Shown here piece by piece: positions 54,201 through 60,200 of a DNA stretch of 64,000 nucleotides. Positions within the stretch are counted from its first letter, which is position 1; every line of letters begins with the position of its first letter. Below the pieces are notes generated by a model. That model made no database searches, was not told the origin of the DNA, and was given only the letters and a program-made list of their open reading frames with translations. The stretch is from assembly GCA_004352715.1 (NCBI GenBank), contig SCFE01000055.1, positions 1,624,168-1,688,167 of the forward strand, written 5' to 3'. Origin of the DNA: Hofstenia miamia (Eukaryota; Xenacoelomorpha; Acoela). The position numbers and the translations under genes are program-made.

Positions 54201-57200
54201 ACTTTTAAAGTTCTTTTGTAAATTTAATTGAAGAATTATAGAACTATCCGGGAAGTAAAGTTAAATGCAAGGGACAAATTTATTCAATTCTAACGGAAAT
54301 ATATTTTTGATTTCCTCTAGGGACACAGCTATATAAATGTGTTCTTTTATTTATTCCAATGAAAGAAATGAAGGGAAACTAATTTTAAAGTTGGTAATAA
54401 TTTATAATTTGCTTAATATTTAATTTCGTTATTTCAACTTTTAGATGTGCTTTTAATAATGTTGTTCTTAATGTATAAATCAATCGAATTTTTGGTATCC
54501 AATAGGATAATTTTAATTAAATTGGATGTGCTTCCATAAATCGACTACTGAAATTCGAATGGGTTACCATATTTTTGGAATTATTTAAACAAGAGATAAA
54601 TCTGAAAATAATGATATTCTTTTACGAATTTCTTTTTCATTTGTTTCAGAAATATATTGTAGAATTTTTTAATTTGGTTGTTTCTACATTGTAATACAAA
54701 ACTTTCCTAATGACTAGTCTAGGTTTGTTATGTGAAATGTATTATGTAAAATTTGACTAAGTACAATAAAGCCCAGGCTGGAGGCTGACCTTCTGTCCTG
54801 ATAAAATTTGGTAAACCGAGAAAGCAATTTTGGTTTGCTGGGTGTACTATATTGAAAGGAATCGTTTACATTNNNNNNNNNNNNNNNNNNNNNNNNNNNN
54901 NNNNNNNNNNNNNNNNNNNNNNNNNNNNNNNNNNNNNNNNNNNNNNNNNNNNNNNNNNNNNNNNNNNNNNNNNNNNNNNNNNNNNNNNNNNNNNNNNNNN
55001 NNNNNNNNNNNNNNNNNNNNNNNNNNNNNNNNNNNNNNNNNNNNNNNNNNNNNNNNNNNNNNNNNNNNNNNNNNNNNNNNNNNNNNNNNNNNNNNNNNNN
55101 NNNNNNNNNNNNNNNNNNNNNNNNNNNNNNNNNNNNNNNNNNNNNNNNNNNNNNNNNNNNNNNNNNNNNNNNNNNNNNNNNNNNNNNNNNNNNNNNNNNN
55201 NNNNNNNNNNNNNNNNNNNNNNNNNNNNNNNNNNNNNNNNNNNNNNNNNNNNNNNNNNNNNNNNNNNNNNNNNNNNNNNNNNNNNNNNNNNNNNNNNNNN
55301 NNNNNNNNNNNNNNNNNNNNNNNNNNNNNNNNNNNNNNNNNNNNNNNNNNNNNNNNNNNNNNNNNNNNNNNNNNNNNNNNNNNNNNNNNNNNNNNNNNNN
55401 NNNNNNNNNNNNNNNNNNNNNNNNNNNNNNNNNNNNNNNNNNNNNNNNNNNNNNNNNNNNNNNNNNNNNNNNNNNNNNNNNNNNNNNNNNNNNNNNNNNN
55501 NNNNNNNNNNNNNNNNNNNNNNNNNNNNNNNNNNNNNNNNNNNNNNNNNNNNNNNNNNNNNNNNNNNNNNNNNNNNNNNNNNNNNNNNNNNNNNNNNNNN
55601 NNNNNNNNNNNNNNNNNNNNNNNNNNNNNNNNNNNNNNNNNNNNNNNNNNNNNNNNNNNNNNNNNNNNNNNNNNNNNNNNNNNNNNNNNNNNNNNNNNNN
55701 NNNNNNNNNNNNNNNNNNNNNNNNNNNNNNNNNNNNNNNNNNNNNNNNNNNNNNNNNNNNNNNNNNNNNNNNNNNNNNNNNNNNNNNNNNNNNNNNNNNN
55801 NNNNNNNNNNNNNNNNNNNNNNNNNNNNNNNNNNNNNNNNNNNNNNNNNNNNNNNNNNNNNNNNNNNNNNNNAACCTTTGAAAATTTGCGGTGTTTAGAG
55901 TCTTGAAAATTGAAGGGAGATAAAAAACAATGATACGTTTGTAGTATTATAGCCAAAAAACTTGTCTTCAAAGAAGGAATGGACTTAGGCACAATTGTTG
56001 ACATTCAATTATAATTAATAATTATTAATGTTCATTGTTCACGTTTGCCATCATCTATTCGTTTACAGTTGATTGCAAACGAAGGTTCACCGTTTAAAAT
56101 TGAAAGATCTGTTTTACTTTTGGGAATCAACCAATTATTGCATAAAAATTCAGTCCTACTGATCATGTCTCAACCTGAAAAATATATTTGAACATTGTGA
56201 TTTTGATCGTTTTAAGGTGGGAACACAGGTTACTTCAGTATTTATACTTAAGGCAAATACAAGATTCATAATTATCTTAAAAAGAATAAACCGCATATTT
56301 AGTATTATGTCTTGTATTCATAATACCATGATCTGGAACACCTACATTTCAATTTTTTAGAATTTTTCTTTAAGTCCATAATTTTTTGAAATTCAAAGTT
56401 TTGATAATGAAAATATTTATGCTCTAAGATACATTGTAAATTAAGCTATCACATTTATTAGTCTACAAATTTTATCATTTGCCTTTAAAACCCAATCAAT
56501 CTAAAGTCATGCATCTAAATTCCATAAGACATATCTTGAGCTGCAATCCTTAATTCACTATATTTCAGAGTTTTAAGAATAGCATACATTTATTTGGGTG
56601 AGTTTTAAACCAAGGCGTTCTTTAATGTACCTAGAAGAAACAGTACGATAACCGCTTTAACGGATAGTCCGCTGAATAATTTATATGTGATCCCGGGAGT
56701 CAATTTCCGAGATTTAAAAAGTAGTGCACCATTGAAATCTCTAATTACATCATTCATCAATATTGTTTATACTTAAATTCGATTATATTTCTGCAAACGA
56801 TTGCGCTTTGTATCATTTTTTCTGTTTCAAAGTTAAGAAACATGTTTTAAATTATGTTCAAAATTTTGCTACTCTCTGAAAATTTCGAAATTTCAATTTG
56901 TAATAAAAAATTTATATGTTTTTGAACTACCTTCGATTGAGGGTGTGTAAAGCTATGTAACAACCTTGCAAAGAGATTTTCCTCCTGCTAAAGTAGTAAG
57001 TAGAGTGGATTATTGTATCAGTTGTGTAGATCATAATGTGGATTTGACGTATATATTATTCTTTTAATTGATATCGCAAAGAACACCTGCTTTTAATCAC
57101 TGGTCCTTTGTTAAGACATTGTAATTCCCAATGTTGTTTCTTTAGAAATCTATATTAGACATTGCCATTGCTAACCTTACATTTTGTTTACATTCTACTC

Positions 57201-60200
57201 AATTGATTAAAAATTTGGAATATTAGACATTGCCATTGCTAACCTTACATTTTGTTTACATTCTACTCAATTGATTAAAAATATAGAAATTAATTGTTAG
57301 TTTATTCAATTTATTAATGTAATGGAGGTCGTCATGTATGGCCTAATCTGAAATAATTTTTTAAAAAATTCATTGCGCTTGAAAATACTTGCTCAAACGT
57401 AATGTCTTCATATGACGCCAGTAGGTATGAAAAAGTAATGTTAAAGCGAAATTTGATTTACAATTAACCCGAAGCTTTTTGTTCTGCATCATCATGATGA
57501 CAATAAACTGTACACTAATATGTTTTGTCAATTAATGGGATTTCTGTAAATTTTATTTGTTTATAATATGAAAATACCAAAGTAATGACATTTAATTTAA
57601 TTACAATTTCATGCTTAGGTGGAGCCTATTTCTTCAGAAATGCTGCTGTCAGAAAATCGCTGCAGTGTATTTCTGTCGTCCTTATCATCATCGTATTGTC
57701 TTGTGGGGCGTTCTAACATGAGCCAACATGCTAGTAAGCGTCTCGCGCTCACGTGCTTTACTTCTATTCAGCAATACACGCACGAGATTAATTTTCGTAT
57801 CTACTGCGTCGATGACAACCGCGATGCCGTAGAGGTAGTCAACTCTTGGATTGAATTACTAAATTATAATTAAAATAGAAATTTATTATACTTTGTTTTC
57901 ATGGAGGTATTCTATGACACTTTTATTTAGAGTGTTATTTCGAGTGAGAGTAAGCTTAACGGACAACTCATCGCGCCCGTCAACAGCATGCTTTTCTCTG
58001 ATTCTGGGCACAATCTGTGTCTAACTCTTGATCACTTGAACACTGGTTGGAATGTTAAACTCTCCGCTAATTATCAGGTAGTTTTCTTCACAAAGATTGT
58101 TTTGTAACTTTGCGGTGTGATATGAGTTAATATTCATTTATATAGGTACAATACAACACGTACGGTCCTACTTAAAACAGGGTTGCCATGGATCTAATAT
58201 TTTCCGATCCATATCAAATCCAATCCACAAAAATTCAAATTGAAAATAGGCCTGTGATTTGCTCTCATATTACAATGCGATTTTTACCCGCTTTTAATTT
58301 TTTCTGTATTGGCTGTGGGTATATTTTCAACATTCATTTTAAACTGCTTCACTTAAAAATTTACTATAAGAATGACTAAATTTGTCTGTTAGCCTTTATT
58401 TTTACTCTACAATGGTCCATGGTTAAAATAAACAAAGGCTAACAAATACATTTATTCATTCTTATGGTAAATTTTCTTCTTCTAACAATTCGTTTACACT
58501 TTTAATCATTTAAATTTAATTTCAAGGCATGCTAAGGATTTTCCATGTATTTTCAATTGTTCATTTTTGTCTATTCTCCAAATCCCCTACTTACAGTGTC
58601 GTAGAAAACTATTTGTATGCCATGAGTCAAAACAATACACTATTTCTCGTGCATGTGTAAAGTCGACATTTATTAGGTGTCCTAAATAATAGCGCACTCA
58701 TCACAGCAGCATATTATTCTGAAATTTCGTAAATCATTAATTTCAACTCTATTACAAAATCGATGTAATTACTTTCAGATATATCCTGAACAGTCCCTGA
58801 AATGCGAAACTAATTGGTCTTTTCATTATGATCGTATAATTTTAGGAGATTCCGTTCGCACATGTTTGGCAAAACTCTCAATGTATTCTTCACACGTCTT
58901 TTGGGTTGGAAAGAAATAATTCATACATGCACGAGCTGCACTTCAATGTCAACATATTTCAGGCGTCGCTCCCTGCAGAGTTTCAGACAATCTCAGTTAA
59001 CATTGACACAAACAAGGTATGAATATAAATTTGTTTCACACATTTTCTATGATTAATTTAAAGATGTTCCTATCCTTAGACAACGTCGAATGATATCAAT
59101 TTTAATTTTATATGATTTCAAGTTAAATCTTTTTACTTTTTTCAAAATTTACTTTTTGTATTCACCCAGTTAAGCTTGTATAGACAGGATCACATCCCTT
59201 TCAATAATTTCGTCTGATTCAGCAAAAACCTGGAACGCTGTTATCCAGATCACTCGAGTTTGACATTATATAATTTAAATTTTTATTGATTTAATTTATT
59301 TATGAATATTTTTAATTTTGTGTAAATGTTTTAAAGGAATATTTTAGCCTTTGGTAGCTGCCCCCTTTCCACGTGATTTTGTTGATCCCTATGAATTAGT
59401 ATTTCGTCTCACAACTTCAACGAAACAAACACTTCAGCGTTTACTGGATATCTCACATCCGTCTGGGAATGACTGGCGAATGCTAGTTCGAAAATTACGA
59501 TTCGACGGGTAATATATTTTCTGTGTTAAATGTTATTTCACCTTTCTTCAGAAAATTAATAATAAATTCCCATCTTGTGATATCAGTTTATTTGCCTCGA
59601 TACTTTAACGGGGTATCCACTCTCCCTGAAAATTTAGAATTGCCTAGAATTGTAGGATTGCCTAGAAATTCTATTAAGTTTGTCTTGGACTGCTTCAACC
59701 TGAAATTTATCAGTTGAAAAGCGTGTAGGATAGACTCCTGATTAATTTTACTTGATAGTTATTAATGCTATTCTCAATTTTTTTTGAAGAAAGATTTTTA
59801 TAATGTGCAAAATCTTTTTTTGTGATTTAAGAAATTTTAGAATGTTTTAGATAATTTGAAAATTGTTTTTTGATAGATCTTTTAATTAATTGTATAAGTT
59901 GTCCTTCCAATTAGTAATTTCCAAACTTTTAAAGTTCTTTTGTAAATTTAATTGAAGAATTATAGAACTATCCGGGAAGTAAAGTTAAATGCAAGAGACA
60001 AATTTATTCAATTCTAACGGAAATATATTTTTGATTTCCTCTAGGGACACAGCTATATAAATGTGTTCTTTTATTTATTCCAATGAAAGAAATGAAGGGA
60101 AACTAATTTTAAAGTTGGTAATAATTTATAATTTGCTTAATATTTAATTTTGTTATTTCAACTTTTAGATGTGCTTTTAATAATGTTGTTCTTAATGTAT

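Larger units (their letters stand above)
51357..54872 (+). repeat. Duplicated UNC5 cassette A (3.5 kb, ends at gap)
   Basis: Four exons plus introns, homologous to 57317-60594. It differs by scattered substitutions, small indels and the MITE at 53660-53883. It ends at AATCGTTTACATT followed at once by the 1000-base gap, the same word at which copy B continues to the last exon. Confidence 0.92.
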
